Of a stretch of DNA of 59,919 nt, positions 9,288 to 18,748 are shown one piece after another (the first letter of the stretch is position 1; every line of letters starts with the position of its first letter). The position numbers were made by a program, and so were the translations under genes. Below the pieces are notes generated by a model. That model was not told the origin of the DNA and did no database searches. It saw only the letters and a program-made list of their open reading frames with translations. Source of the stretch: Sphingomonadales bacterium (GTDB lineage Bacteria > Pseudomonadota > Alphaproteobacteria > Sphingomonadales > Sphingomonadaceae); the NCBI GenBank assembly GCA_025362295.1, contig JANYGX010000013.1, forward strand, positions 1-59,919. The letters run 5' to 3'.

Positions 9288-10223
9288 ATGACTCGTGAGT
9301 TTGATCTTATCCACCGCTACTTTCTGCCTCTTGCCAGCAGCCACGCAGCGCGTGGCCTTGCCGACGATGCCGCCGTTTTCGTGCCGCCTGCCGGGCGGGC
9401 ATTGGTGATCACCAAAGACATGATGGCCGAGGCTGTGCATTTCTTGCCGGATGATCCACCGGAGACGATTGGTGAAAAGCTTATCCGGGTGAATATGTCG
9501 GACCTTGCGGCCATGGGCGCCGAGCCTTTGGGCTGTGTGCTTGGCCTTGGCCTGGCGCTGAAAACAGATGACAGCTGGATTGCAGCCTTTGCCAAAGGGT
9601 TGGGAAACGCCTGCGCTCAGTTTGCCTGTCCGCTGCTGGGCGGGGACACGATTCGTCAGCCTGATCGAATCACTCTGTCGCTGACCGCCATTGGCCATGT
9701 GGCGGATGGCAGCGCGTTGTCGCGCAGTGGTGCTCGAGCCGGTGATATTTTGGCGGTTACCGGTGAGATCGGTGGCGCAGGGCTTGGGCTCTCGCTGTTG
9801 CAGGCCGGGCAGGGGGCAAAGCACCCGCACGCGGTCCAGCGCTACCATTTACCAGAACCCAGGCTGGCAGCGGGTCAAGGTTTGGTGGGTATAGCCTCTG
9901 CAGCGGCTGATGTGTCGGACGGCTTGCTGGCGGATGCTGGCCACATTGCTGCGGCCTCGCATATTGGCGTTGAAATTAACCTAGACCTCCTACCGTTGGC
10001 CGAGGGTGTCACCGATGCCCTGCATGCAGCAACGTCTGGCGATGATTATGAACTCGTGGTGGCTGTTCCGCCACAGCATTGGCAGGCTGCGTTAACGATC
10101 TGCCAACAGATTGGTGTTAATCTAACCCAAATTGGTCAGTGCGTTGTGGGCGATGGTGTGCAGATACGCCTTGCAGACGGCACGCTGACCAAACTCGAAA
10201 AGCTCGGGTATCAACATGGGTAG
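9288..10223 (+). CDS. thiL: Thiamine-monophosphate kinase
   Basis: Phosphorylates thiamine monophosphate to the cofactor thiamine pyrophosphate. The 311-residue protein starts MTREFDLIHRYF as ThiL proteins do; an in-frame TTG at 9231 would add 19 unrelated residues and was rejected. Visible ATP/Mg motifs are ADDAAVF near the N-terminus, MSDLAAMGAEP, GGDT, DVSDGL and SGDDYEL. The usual Gly of GDDAAV is Ala here. No TPP riboswitch is seen in the upstream 164 bases shared with the chemoreceptor promoter. It is followed after 5 bases by a FliL-like gene and is probably co-transcribed with it. Confidence 0.92.
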   Translation: MTREFDLIHRYFLPLASSHAARGLADDAAVFVPPAGRALVITKDMMAEAVHFLPDDPPETIGEKLIRVNMSDLAAMGAEPLGCVLGLGLALKTDDSWIAAFAKGLGNACAQFACPLLGGDTIRQPDRITLSLTAIGHVADGSALSRSGARAGDILAVTGEIGGAGLGLSLLQAGQGAKHPHAVQRYHLPEPRLAAGQGLVGIASAAADVSDGLLADAGHIAAASHIGVEINLDLLPLAEGVTDALHAATSGDDYELVVAVPPQHWQAALTICQQIGVNLTQIGQCVVGDGVQIRLADGTLTKLEKLGYQHG

Positions 10224-10228
10224 ACGCA

Positions 10229-10783
10229 ATGGCCAAGCCACCAACACAAGCAAAACCCGCTGCGCCAGCGGGCGAATCAGCGCCCGCCGCCAAGCCCCGC
10301 CGCACATTCCTCACCATTGCAATAGCGCTGCTTGGCATCGTGGCCGGCGGTGTCGGCGCTTCCGGGTATTTCTTGTTTTTGCACCCGAAAACGGCTGAAG
10401 CTGGCCAAATGCAGGCGGCCAGCCTGCAAGGTGCCGCGATGGATGATGTGGGCAGTGATGAAAAGGCACCGCCACCCGCTTTCATAAAACTGGACCGCAT
10501 GACCCTGCCGATGGTGGCAAAAGATGGCCATTTGGTCGGGTATATGGGCGTCGAGCTGGTGTTGCAGGCTAAAGTTGCTGATGTGGAATATATCAAGCTT
10601 CGTGTGCCGCTCATGCGCCACGCCTTTAACGAAAGTCTCAATATCAACCCCGTTGTTGATGAGGCAGACCCGCATAAGGTGGATTTTATTCGAGCCGGTG
10701 CGCTTTTAAAGGCGGCTGCCAACAAGGCGCTTGGCAAGGCTGTGGTTGAGCAGGCCGAAGTGATAACCGCCCTCCCGATTTGA
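10229..10783 (+). CDS. FliL-like single-pass membrane protein
   Basis: A 184-residue protein: an Ala/Pro-rich cytoplasmic tail of about 26 residues, one transmembrane helix (TFLTIAIALLGIVAGGVGAS), then a roughly 130-residue periplasmic domain. The domain has the FliL-like pattern of a conserved FIKLDRMTLPMV strand, GYMGVELVLQ, and helices with LRVPLMRHAFNESL. FliL sits at the flagellar stator, but there are no other flagellar genes here, so a flagellar role is only possible. The start at 10229 was chosen because it is 5 bases after the thiL stop; a longer frame from 10139 would read inside thiL. The distant resemblance keeps confidence moderate. Confidence 0.55.
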   Translation: MAKPPTQAKPAAPAGESAPAAKPRRTFLTIAIALLGIVAGGVGASGYFLFLHPKTAEAGQMQAASLQGAAMDDVGSDEKAPPPAFIKLDRMTLPMVAKDGHLVGYMGVELVLQAKVADVEYIKLRVPLMRHAFNESLNINPVVDEADPHKVDFIRAGALLKAAANKALGKAVVEQAEVITALPI

Positions 10784-10917
10784 TATAAAGGGTTAACAAA
10801 CCCCTATCGTCGCTTGCAACCGCGATGCGATTTTGCCATGACATCTCGGTACAACAAAAAATCGGGCCAATAAGGCCGCCTTCAGGCGTGTCTGGTCCCC
10901 AATAAGGGCTTAATTAG

Positions 10918-13038
10918 ATGCAAGATTCGATGATTATCGCCGCCATTTTGTGCGGCTTAGTGGCTGTTTTATACGGGTTTATCACCTCCCGCTCGATTTT
11001 GGCGGCCTCCCCCGGCAATGCCAAAATGCAGGAAATCGCCGCCGCCATTCAGGAAGGCGCTGGTGCCTATCTCGCACGTCAATACCGTACCATTGCCATC
11101 GTCGGCGTGGCCGTATTGGTTGTTGTTGGATTATTTTTAGGTAAATTCGCCGCTGTAGGTTTTTTCATCGGTGCGCTGTGTTCTGGCGTGGCTGGCTACA
11201 TCGGCATGGTTATTTCCGTGCGCGCCAATGTCCGCACCGCTGAAGCGTCACGCCTCGGCCTGCAACAGGGCCTAACCATGGCTTTCAAGTCCGGTGCTGT
11301 CACTGGTATGCTGGTCGCTGGCCTCGCGCTACTCGCTATTGCCGGATATTATTATGTTTTGACCGCAGTGCTGAAATACGAAGTGAACGACCGTATTGTC
11401 ATCGACAGTCTGGTGGCTCTTGGTTTTGGCGCCTCGCTGATTTCAATTTTTGCCCGTCTCGGCGGCGGTATCTTTACAAAAGCAGCCGATGTGGGTGCAG
11501 ATTTGGTAGGCAAGGTTGAAGCTGGGATACCGGAAGATGACCCAAGAAACCCTGCCGTGATCGCTGACAACGTTGGTGACAATGTGGGTGATTGCGCTGG
11601 TATGGCGGCCGATCTGTTTGAAACCTACGTGGTCACCGTTGGTGCTACCATGGTGCTTGGTGCTTTGCTGTTCACTGGCGTTAAAGATGCTGTGGGCCTT
11701 GCCAAACTTGCCAACTTCATGGCGCTGCCATTGATCATTGGTGGAGTTTGCATCATCACCTCGATCCTCGGTACATTCTTTGCCAAGCTCGGCAGCTCCA
11801 ACAACATCATGGGCGCTTTGTATAAAGCATTCATTGTAACGGCTCTTACCTCGGTCGTGGCTATATATTTTGTCATTTCCAAATTTTTTGGCATGGGGTC
11901 AGAAATAGAAATCGGTGGCCGTCTGGTTTCCGGCATGGCGTTGTTTGAATGCTCGCTGGTTGGTTTGGTGCTCACTGGTCTCATCATCTGGATCACGGAG
12001 TATTACACGGGGACAAATTATCGTCCGGTAAAATCGATCGCGTTTTCATCCGTCACCGGGCATGGCACCAACGTTATCCAGGGTCTGGCGATTTCCATGG
12101 AATCGACAGCGGCACCCACGCTTGCCATTTGCATTGCCACAATCCTGACATTCCAGATTGCAGGACTCATGGGCATTGCCTTTGCCGCCACAGCCATGTT
12201 GGCATTGGCTGGTATGGTTGTCGCCCTTGATGCCTACGGCCCAGTCACCGACAATGCCGGTGGTATTGCTGAAATGGCTGGCCTTGATAAAGATGTGCGC
12301 AAAAATACCGATGCGCTTGATGCTGTTGGCAACACCACCAAAGCGGTGACCAAAGGCTATGCGATTGGCTCGGCAGCCCTTGCAGCCCTAGTGCTGTTTG
12401 GGGCTTTCAATTCCGATCTCAAAACTTTCTTTCCGGATGTCGCTGTCGATTTTCAGCTCTCCAATCCTTATGTTGTGGTTGGTTTGCTACTCGGCGCGCT
12501 GCTTCCCTATTTGTTTGGCTCGATGGGCATGACAGCCGTCGGTCGTGCAGCTGGCGAGGTGGTTGAGAATGTGCGGATGCAGTTCAAAAACAATCCCGGC
12601 ATCATGCTTGGCACTTCGAAGCCTGATTATGCTTCAACGGTCGATCTGGTGACCAAAGCGGCCATCCGCGAAATGGTTATTCCATCGCTGTTGCCAGTGC
12701 TAGCACCGGTGGTGGTGTACTTTGTCATCAAAGCCGTGGCCGGGCAGGCACAGGGTTTTGCAGCCCTTGGTGCCTTGCTGCTTGGTGTTATTGTCGGCGG
12801 CCTGTTTGTCGCTATTTCCATGACATCCGGTGGCGGTGCCTGGGACAACGCCAAGAAATACATCGAGGACGGCCATCACGGTGGCAAAGGCTCTGAAGCG
12901 CACAAGGCGGCTGTCACTGGTGATACGGTTGGTGACCCTTACAAGGATACCGCTGGCCCAGCGGTCAACCCGATGATCAAGATCACCAACATTGTGGCCT
13001 TGCTGTTGCTGGCAGCGCTGGCGCATCACGCAAGATAG
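10918..13038 (+). CDS. hppA: Membrane-bound H+-translocating pyrophosphatase, K+-independent type
   Basis: Couples pyrophosphate hydrolysis to proton pumping across the inner membrane. The 706-residue, roughly 16-helix protein carries the PPi/Mg site [13 protein letters not shown] (191-203) and NVGDNVGD (218-225), plus a second acidic cluster DNAGGIAEM near 445. The K+-dependence determinant reads [10 protein letters not shown] (471-480): Lys475 and Thr478 mark the K+-independent class, as in Rhodospirillum rubrum. The gene stands alone with its own 134-base leader containing a small palindrome GGGTT-AACA-AACCC. A hairpin follows it. Confidence 0.95.
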   Translation: MQDSMIIAAILCGLVAVLYGFITSRSILAASPGNAKMQEIAAAIQEGAGAYLARQYRTIAIVGVAVLVVVGLFLGKFAAVGFFIGALCSGVAGYIGMVISVRANVRTAEASRLGLQQGLTMAFKSGAVTGMLVAGLALLAIAGYYYVLTAVLKYEVNDRIVIDSLVALGFGASLISIFARLGGGIFTKAADVGADLVGKVEAGIPEDDPRNPAVIADNVGDNVGDCAGMAADLFETYVVTVGATMVLGALLFTGVKDAVGLAKLANFMALPLIIGGVCIITSILGTFFAKLGSSNNIMGALYKAFIVTALTSVVAIYFVISKFFGMGSEIEIGGRLVSGMALFECSLVGLVLTGLIIWITEYYTGTNYRPVKSIAFSSVTGHGTNVIQGLAISMESTAAPTLAICIATILTFQIAGLMGIAFAATAMLALAGMVVALDAYGPVTDNAGGIAEMAGLDKDVRKNTDALDAVGNTTKAVTKGYAIGSAALAALVLFGAFNSDLKTFFPDVAVDFQLSNPYVVVGLLLGALLPYLFGSMGMTAVGRAAGEVVENVRMQFKNNPGIMLGTSKPDYASTVDLVTKAAIREMVIPSLLPVLAPVVVYFVIKAVAGQAQGFAALGALLLGVIVGGLFVAISMTSGGGAWDNAKKYIEDGHHGGKGSEAHKAAVTGDTVGDPYKDTAGPAVNPMIKITNIVALLLLAALAHHAR

Positions 13039-13051
13039 TTGAAATGAATAT

Positions 13052-13082
13052 GCCGGTTGCGTGAGAGAGTATAGCAACCGGC
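13052..13082 (+). terminator. Hairpin after hppA
   Basis: GCCGGTTGC (13052-13060) pairs perfectly with GCAACCGGC (13074-13082) over a 13-base loop, 14 bases after the hppA stop and before the convergent TPR gene. The following sequence AGTTTGTG is only a weak U-tract, so it may act as a weak intrinsic terminator in either direction. Confidence 0.55.
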
Positions 13083-13151
13083 AGTTTGTGATAACCTACT
13101 AATTTTCCCCGCGGTGCCAACAGTTTTACACCAGTCGCTCATGAGATTGCC

Positions 13152-13934
13152 TCACTTTGATATTGGCTCAACCTGTAGCAAATAAGCCTTTGCACGTTTG
13201 GCGGCATCGGGGTTTTTGGTTTGGTTTGCTACTTTATGCCAATCTGCAACGGCGCCATTGATATCTTGCAACTGAGCACGTTCCACGCCGCGTTCAAGCA
13301 TAATATCACTGTTGTCAGGGGCGAGTGCTAAAGCTTTTTCAATGTCGCCTGAAGCCAGTTTTTGTTCACCAGCACGGCGGTGCGCAGTTGCGCTGAGCAA
13401 TAGCGGTATGGCATCCGTCGGATTAATCGCGTGCGCCGCTGCTAAATCATCTTGTATCAAGGCCCAGGGTAACTGGCCCTTGTCCGCGCGATCGACTCGT
13501 GCTCGCGCCCTGTCGATGAGTGCTGCAGCATGCTCTTTATCGGTTGCTTGCAGCAAGGCCAATGCCCGCGTGAGTCGTTGTTCTGCACGTAGGCTGTCAT
13601 CAGCCAGTAGCCAGGCATTCCCGGATTGCGCCCAGATTTGCCCGGCCAGTGTCGGATTTTTGGGCGGGTTGCCAAGCGCTGTTGCTGCTGCGTCAAGCAG
13701 CCCACCAGCGCGCGCCGCCTCGCCCATAGCAACCAGCGCAACAGCTTGGCAATGCATGGCTGGCACTGCACCGGCGCTTATAGTGGTCTTTTCCATACGC
13801 CATGCTGTTGCGTGTTCAAAAGCGAGCTTGGGATTGGTTTGGGCGAGGCTCATGCACTGATCGTAGCGGTGCAGATCGTCGGCCATTGCTGGTGCTGTGG
13901 TGGTCATAAGCAAAAATAAAATCATGATTTTCAT
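13152..13934 (-). CDS. Secreted TPR-repeat protein of unknown function
   Basis: A 260-residue protein with a signal peptide (MKIMILFLLMTTTAPAMA, cleavage after about residue 18) and alpha-helical repeats with TPR-like spacing. The last repeats are clearest: PLLLSATAHRRAGEQKLASG, then ALALAPDNSDIMLERGV and AVADWHKVANQ. It is likely periplasmic and a scaffold for protein contacts. It is convergent with hppA and followed by nothing on its strand; the upstream alpha/beta hydrolase is 43 bases away on the same strand. No specific function can be assigned. Confidence 0.7.
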   Translation of the reverse strand: MKIMILFLLMTTTAPAMADDLHRYDQCMSLAQTNPKLAFEHATAWRMEKTTISAGAVPAMHCQAVALVAMGEAARAGGLLDAAATALGNPPKNPTLAGQIWAQSGNAWLLADDSLRAEQRLTRALALLQATDKEHAAALIDRARARVDRADKGQLPWALIQDDLAAAHAINPTDAIPLLLSATAHRRAGEQKLASGDIEKALALAPDNSDIMLERGVERAQLQDINGAVADWHKVANQTKNPDAAKRAKAYLLQVEPISK

Positions 13935-13969
13935 ATTTTAAAGTATATCATGACTTCATATAATTGTCG

Positions 13970-14001
13970 AAACCAGTTCATCCAGAAACCAGTTCATCCA
14001 G
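13970..14001. repeat. 16-bp perfect tandem duplication at a gene 3' end
   Basis: The unit AAACCAGTTCATCCAG occurs twice head to tail (13970-13985 and 13986-14001). It spans the stop of the alpha/beta hydrolase on the minus strand. Because 16 is not a multiple of three, the second copy shifts the frame: the present end is LDELVSG, while one copy would read LDELVSTII then TGA. Confidence 0.9.
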
Positions 14002-14718
14002 ATTGTGGCACAACCAAGCGATATCCTGATCTCTTGAAAGCCTATGGTCACCATCTTTAACAAGATGCAGAGCGACATTCTGGCTGACAATCCGGCTTTG
14101 CAGAGTCAAGGCCGTTTGCCACGGGACATCATCATCCTGCTGGCCTTGCACAATGCGTACGGGCCCGGCAAAACCTATAGGCCCGCCCAACAGCAGGTGG
14201 CGGTTGCCATCTTCAATCAGCGCCTGTGTGATGATGTAGGGCTCAGGGCCATAATCCGATGCCCGCGTGATGAAGCCCTTTGCGGCAAGCTGTATAGCCT
14301 CATCGGCATCAAGATTTGCTTCTATGCCCCATTGGGTAAAGTCTGGCGCTGGTGCTATCAGCAATAAGGCCCTTGCACGCTGTGGTCGCGCAAGGGCAGC
14401 CAGCAACGCCAGCCACCCACCCATGCTGGAGCCTGCCAGCAGCAGCGGCCCGGTGGTCACATGATCGATCACGTAAAGCGTATCCGCCAGCCAGCGACTG
14501 ATCGTGCCATCGCGGAATGCCCCCTGAGACTGGCCATGTCCGCTGTAATCAAATCGCAGCATTGCGAGGTTTCTGGTTTTGCAATGAGCGAACAACGCCT
14601 CAGCCTTGCTGCCGCGCATATCCGATTTAAAGCCAGGCAAAAACACAGTCGTCGGGCTTTGGCCAGGTAAATATTCGTAAGCTATGGCCGTGCCATGATG
14701 ATCCAGAAATTCTATCAT
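13978..14718 (-). CDS. Alpha/beta hydrolase
   Basis: A 246-residue serine hydrolase. The nucleophile elbow is GSSMGG (Ser at about 96), the acid is in QQDDDVPW and the catalytic His in KDGDHRLS near the end; the oxyanion strand is TTVFLPGFKSD. The pattern FDYSGHGQSQG is common in small alphaproteobacterial esterases related to ABHD10-type thioesterases. No signal peptide, so cytoplasmic. Its last residues were altered by a 16-bp tandem duplication, outside the catalytic core, so the enzyme should still be active. Divergent from folA. Substrate unknown. Confidence 0.8.
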   Translation of the reverse strand: MIEFLDHHGTAIAYEYLPGQSPTTVFLPGFKSDMRGSKAEALFAHCKTRNLAMLRFDYSGHGQSQGAFRDGTISRWLADTLYVIDHVTTGPLLLAGSSMGGWLALLAALARPQRARALLLIAPAPDFTQWGIEANLDADEAIQLAAKGFITRASDYGPEPYIITQALIEDGNRHLLLGGPIGFAGPVRIVQGQQDDDVPWQTALTLQSRIVSQNVALHLVKDGDHRLSRDQDIAWLCHNLDELVSG

Positions 14719-14761
14719 GTTTATCCTTTGTGATGCGGCTATCTTTTGTTACATCAATATC

Positions 14762-15277
14762 ATGAAAAATCCCAAACCGATCATCTCTCTTATACTGGCC
14801 CGTGCAGATAACGGCGTGATCGGTAAAAACGGCGGTTTGCCCTGGCACCTGCCAGCGGATTTGCAACACTTCAAGCGCTTGACCGTTGGCAAGCCGATAA
14901 TCATGGGGCGCAAAACCTTTGACAGCATCGGCAAACCCTTGCCGGGTCGCCATAACATCGTGGTGACCCACAAGCCAGATTGGCAGGTGGCAGGTGTTAC
15001 GTCCGTCTCCAGCATGGCCGAGGCTATTGCAGCAGCTGGTCTTGATTTAAAGTTGAGGGCTGCCGAAATCATGATTATCGGTGGTGCCACTATTTACACG
15101 CAGTGCCTTTTGTTCGCCGAGCGTGTTTATCTGACAGAGGTCCATATTGCGGCTGAGGGTGACACGACATTTCCGGCATTTGATAAAAACATCTGGCAGG
15201 AAAAATCGCGCGAGCGCCACGATGTGTCGGGTGTGAACCCAGCGCATAGTTTTGTATTGCTGGAACGACTACATTAA
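14762..15277 (+). CDS. folA: Dihydrofolate reductase
   Basis: Reduces dihydrofolate to tetrahydrofolate with NADPH. The 171-residue protein has the family signature NGVIGKNGGLPWHLPAD with its catalytic Asp, then the NADPH loop GRKTFDSIGKPLPGRHN, the IIGGATIY motif and EGDTTFP. The start at 14762 (MKNPKP) was chosen because the longer frame from 14717 begins on the start codon of the divergent hydrolase and adds a non-homologous hydrophobic stretch. The usual partner thyA is not adjacent; folB lies 7 kb away. Confidence 0.93.
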   Translation: MKNPKPIISLILARADNGVIGKNGGLPWHLPADLQHFKRLTVGKPIIMGRKTFDSIGKPLPGRHNIVVTHKPDWQVAGVTSVSSMAEAIAAAGLDLKLRAAEIMIIGGATIYTQCLLFAERVYLTEVHIAAEGDTTFPAFDKNIWQEKSRERHDVSGVNPAHSFVLLERLH

Positions 15278-15282
15278 TCAGA

Positions 15283-16344
15283 TCATCCGCGTGCGCTGTC
15301 GAGATGTCGCTCGTGACCCAATGGATGCACGCGGCGCGGGGAGAAGTAAAACAGGCTGATGGCATAGAGGATAAGCGTGGCTATGATCAGTCCCGATGTT
15401 ATTTGTGGCCAAGCAATTGATACAATGCCGGGCACGCCGACCATAGCCCAATACAGGTATTTGGCGCGGTCCCAAGTGAGGTGCAAAGCCATGTAATGAT
15501 GCAGGTGGGAGCGATCTGGCAGAAAAGGCGAGCGCCCTTCCACATAGCGCGTGATGAGCAGCCGCAGACAATCTATCACCGGCAACATATACCAGAGCGC
15601 AATCTGGTCGGCTGTCATACTGCCATAGCGGTGGTTGTATATATAGATGCTGAGCAAACCGAGCAGCATGGATAATCCATAACTGCCGCCATCGCCCAGA
15701 AACAGCTTTTCTGAAAGATTGAACTGCAGGGTGATAATCAGGCTGACAAGCAGCGTTATCAAAAGCGGGCGCAAATAATCAGGCGCATAGACAAGCAGAA
15801 ATGCGGTCCAGAAGCTGCAACATCCCATAACCAGACCGTTTTTGCCATCAGCCATATTGATAGCGTTAAGCAGACCCACAAGACATAGTGCGCTGAACAG
15901 GGTTGAAAAACCACCTAAAAAATATGGCTCTGCAAGGCCGCTGAATGATAGCATGGTAAGATCAAGATCAGGCACGTGAAGTACGGCAATGACAGCACCG
16001 ATGATAGAGACAACAAGCCTGATTTTTGCAGAAAGTGCCCATCGGTCGTCAATGATGCCGATCAGAAACATGGCCAGAACAAGCCATAAAATTGTATTTA
16101 AGTCGCGCGGTGTGTGCGTTCCAGGAAAGATTGTGTGCGCGACACTGAGATAGCCAACACAAAGAGTGGGCACCAGAATAGCTATGCCGCCAACCAGAGG
16201 TGTTATTTTTGTGTGACGTTTACGGCCCCCCACTGGGTCGGGAATGTCAAGCAGCCCGAAACTCTTGCCTATTGCCATGGCATATAGGCAGGTCAACAGC
16301 GCAGCAATGCCACCACAGGCTATCAAAATTGATTGCAATATCAT
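15283..16344 (-). CDS. WecA/MraY-family undecaprenyl-phosphate sugar-1-phosphate transferase
   Basis: A 353-residue polytopic membrane enzyme of glycosyltransferase family 4. Visible motifs are the Mg-binding IGIIDDRW, the NAINMADGKNG loop with its catalytic Asp, LGDGGS, and the C-terminal cytoplasmic loop SPFLPDRSHLHHY, whose HxHH-type cluster is typical of WecA/TagO rather than MraY. It would start O-antigen, capsule or another glycan on the lipid carrier at the inner membrane. The sugar, probably an N-acetylhexosamine, cannot be told from sequence. No other glycan gene adjoins it except a divergent DUF218 protein. Confidence 0.85.
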   Translation of the reverse strand: MILQSILIACGGIAALLTCLYAMAIGKSFGLLDIPDPVGGRKRHTKITPLVGGIAILVPTLCVGYLSVAHTIFPGTHTPRDLNTILWLVLAMFLIGIIDDRWALSAKIRLVVSIIGAVIAVLHVPDLDLTMLSFSGLAEPYFLGGFSTLFSALCLVGLLNAINMADGKNGLVMGCCSFWTAFLLVYAPDYLRPLLITLLVSLIITLQFNLSEKLFLGDGGSYGLSMLLGLLSIYIYNHRYGSMTADQIALWYMLPVIDCLRLLITRYVEGRSPFLPDRSHLHHYMALHLTWDRAKYLYWAMVGVPGIVSIAWPQITSGLIIATLILYAISLFYFSPRRVHPLGHERHLDSARG

Positions 16345-16445
16345 AAGCGAACCATAGAAAAAATTAAATTATCAAGGTCAATTGATCGCATACTAGGAAA
16401 AGCATAGGGCATAAACATGGCAATTTTTATCAAGACAGACACAGC

Positions 16446-17216
16446 ATGACCATGTCTTATGCGCTGTGGTATTTTCTGAGTCCGGCAAACTGGACAACTT
16501 TGGCGACTATCATGGCATTGCTGGCGCATGTCAGGCACAAACGCCAGGCTGCGAGCCTTTGGCTGGCTTTGGGATGTGGCTGGTTTGTATTCATAACGGT
16601 CATGCCCGTCGGTATATGGGCTATCGAGCCACTGGAACTGCGCTACCCCGTTATTCAGTCACCAGCTCGTGTTGATGGCATCATCATGCTGACGGGCGGC
16701 GAAAAACTGTCCATCAGCGAGCGCAGCGGCCAGCCGGAATTCGGCGATATCAGCGAGCGGGTCACCGCATCCTTAGGCCTGTTGATGGATCATCCGGAGG
16801 CGCAGCTTTATGTGGTGGGGGGTGTCACCAATCCAGCTGGCGTACGCGATATCGATGTGGTCAAACAACTGGCAAACCAGCTGCATGCACCAGCAGCGCG
16901 TATTCACTATATTTCTCACACTTTCACAACCTGGGACAACGCGAAAGCAACGGCACCGTTGATTAAATCAGGCGAACAGTGGTTGCTGGTAACATCCGCC
17001 TTCCATATGCCACGGTCAATGCTGTGCTTCGATGCGCTTGGTGTGCGACCAACCCCTTATCCTGTAGATCACCGTTTGTGGCCTTATCACAATCTTTGGG
17101 GTATGTTCTCTTTGAATGCGCCAGCAAATATTGAACGGTTGGATTATGCCCTGCATGAATGGCTTGGCATAATAACGTACCGCATACAGGGATATACCAG
17201 AAAACTGTGGCCCTGA
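16446..17216 (+). CDS. YdcF/ElyC-like DUF218 membrane protein
   Basis: A 256-residue protein with two N-terminal hydrophobic segments (about residues 8-26 and 38-58) and a DUF218 domain. Family motifs are GIIMLTGG, a GDISERV segment, LYVVGGVTNP, and TTWDNAKATAPLI plus LLVTSAFHMPRS, which contain the conserved polar residues. ElyC in E. coli affects envelope and lipid-carrier metabolism. Its divergent neighbour is a lipid-carrier sugar transferase, which fits an envelope role, but this is inference. Confidence 0.8.
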   Translation: MTMSYALWYFLSPANWTTLATIMALLAHVRHKRQAASLWLALGCGWFVFITVMPVGIWAIEPLELRYPVIQSPARVDGIIMLTGGEKLSISERSGQPEFGDISERVTASLGLLMDHPEAQLYVVGGVTNPAGVRDIDVVKQLANQLHAPAARIHYISHTFTTWDNAKATAPLIKSGEQWLLVTSAFHMPRSMLCFDALGVRPTPYPVDHRLWPYHNLWGMFSLNAPANIERLDYALHEWLGIITYRIQGYTRKLWP

Positions 17217-17275
17217 CTTGCGATCATCGGCTATATATATTTTAAAGAGATCAATATTTAAGACAGGACATGATG

Positions 17276-18715
17276 ATGACAACAAAACTGTGGCACGCGC
17301 ATATTGATGGAAAAGCCAAAGCAGCAACGGATGGCAAAACCTTTGCGGTTATGAACCCCGCAACGGGTGTGGAAATTGCCCGCGTTGCGGATTTGAGCCG
17401 CACCGATGTCGCTGCAGCGATTGCCTCGGCGCATGCAGCACGCCCTGCCTGGGCCGCGCGCACAGCTAAGGATCGCGCCGTTATTTTGCGGCGCTGGTTT
17501 GATAAAATCATGGCTGAGCAGGAATCGCTGGCACAGTTGCTCACGAGCGAGCAAGGCAAGCCACTGGCTGAAGCGCGCGGCGAGGTGGCTTACGGCGCAA
17601 GCTTCATCGAATGGTTTGCTGAGGAAGGCAAACGCATTTACGGTGATGTCATTCCCAGCCACGGCACGGACAAGCGTATTGTTGTTCTGAAGCAACCCAT
17701 TGGTGTTGTCGCCGCTATCACCCCGTGGAATTTTCCGATTGCCATGATCACCCGCAAGGTTGGCCCGGCACTGGCAGCGGGTTGTAGTGTGGTGGTAAAA
17801 CCAGCCGGTGAAACACCTTTGTGCGCGCTGCGTCTGGCAGAATTAGCGACAGAGGTCGGCTTGCCAGCGGGTCTTTTGCAGGTTGTCACAACGACGAATT
17901 CGCGTGAGGTTGGTTTGGAGCTGACAGAAAGTCCGCTCATTGCAAAAGTCTCGTTTACTGGTTCAACCCCCACCGGCAAAATTCTCATGCGCCAGTCGGT
18001 CTCGACGGTCAAAAAGATGAGCATGGAGCTGGGTGGCAATGCGCCATTCATTGTGTTTGATGATGCCAATATCGATGCAGCGGTTGCCGGTGCCATAGCA
18101 TCCAAATATCGCAACGCTGGACAAACCTGCGTGTGTGCCAATCGCATTTTGGTGCAAGACAGCGTTTATGATGCTTTCATCGAAAAATACAGCGAAGCCG
18201 TGAAAGCCCTTAAGGTTGGCCCTGGCGATCAGGATGGCATAAACATTGGCCCGCTGATCAACGAGGCGGCCATTGCCAAAGTGGAAGAGCTGGTTGCCGA
18301 AGCCATTGGCCACGGCGCAAAGGTTATCACAGGTGGCAAGCGCCACAGTGCCGGGACGCTGTTTTATGAACCTACAATTCTCAGCGGTGCCACGTCGGCT
18401 ATGCAGGTCGCACAGGATGAAATTTTCGGGCCGGTCGCACCCGTGTTTCGCTTCAGCACAGATGCCGAGGCAATCAAGCTCGCCAACGATACGCCCTATG
18501 GGCTAGCGGCTTATTTCTATGCACGCGACATTGGCCGTGTCTGGCGGATTGCCGAACAGCTGGAATACGGCATCGTTGGCATCAACGAAGGTATTATATC
18601 AACTGAAGTGGCCCCATTTGGTGGCTGGAAAGAATCAGGCCTTGGCCGCGAAGGGTCGCATTATGGCATCGATGATTTTGTCGAAATCAAATATTTGTGC
18701 ATGGGCGGGATATAA
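17276..18715 (+). CDS. gabD: Succinate-semialdehyde dehydrogenase
   Basis: Oxidises succinate semialdehyde to succinate, the last step of 4-aminobutyrate breakdown. The 479-residue aldehyde dehydrogenase has the oxyanion Asn in ITPWNFP, the general base Glu251 (SMELGG) and the nucleophile Cys285 with a second Cys287 in GQTCVCANR. The CxC pair is known as a redox switch in GabD enzymes. Three consecutive in-frame ATGs occur (17270, 17273, 17276); the AGGA at 17265-17268 is best spaced for the third. No gabT or gab permease is adjacent. Confidence 0.9.
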   Translation: MTTKLWHAHIDGKAKAATDGKTFAVMNPATGVEIARVADLSRTDVAAAIASAHAARPAWAARTAKDRAVILRRWFDKIMAEQESLAQLLTSEQGKPLAEARGEVAYGASFIEWFAEEGKRIYGDVIPSHGTDKRIVVLKQPIGVVAAITPWNFPIAMITRKVGPALAAGCSVVVKPAGETPLCALRLAELATEVGLPAGLLQVVTTTNSREVGLELTESPLIAKVSFTGSTPTGKILMRQSVSTVKKMSMELGGNAPFIVFDDANIDAAVAGAIASKYRNAGQTCVCANRILVQDSVYDAFIEKYSEAVKALKVGPGDQDGINIGPLINEAAIAKVEELVAEAIGHGAKVITGGKRHSAGTLFYEPTILSGATSAMQVAQDEIFGPVAPVFRFSTDAEAIKLANDTPYGLAAYFYARDIGRVWRIAEQLEYGIVGINEGIISTEVAPFGGWKESGLGREGSHYGIDDFVEIKYLCMGGI

Positions 18716-18748
18716 TACCAAAAGCCTTTTGTATTATTATCCGCCTTT

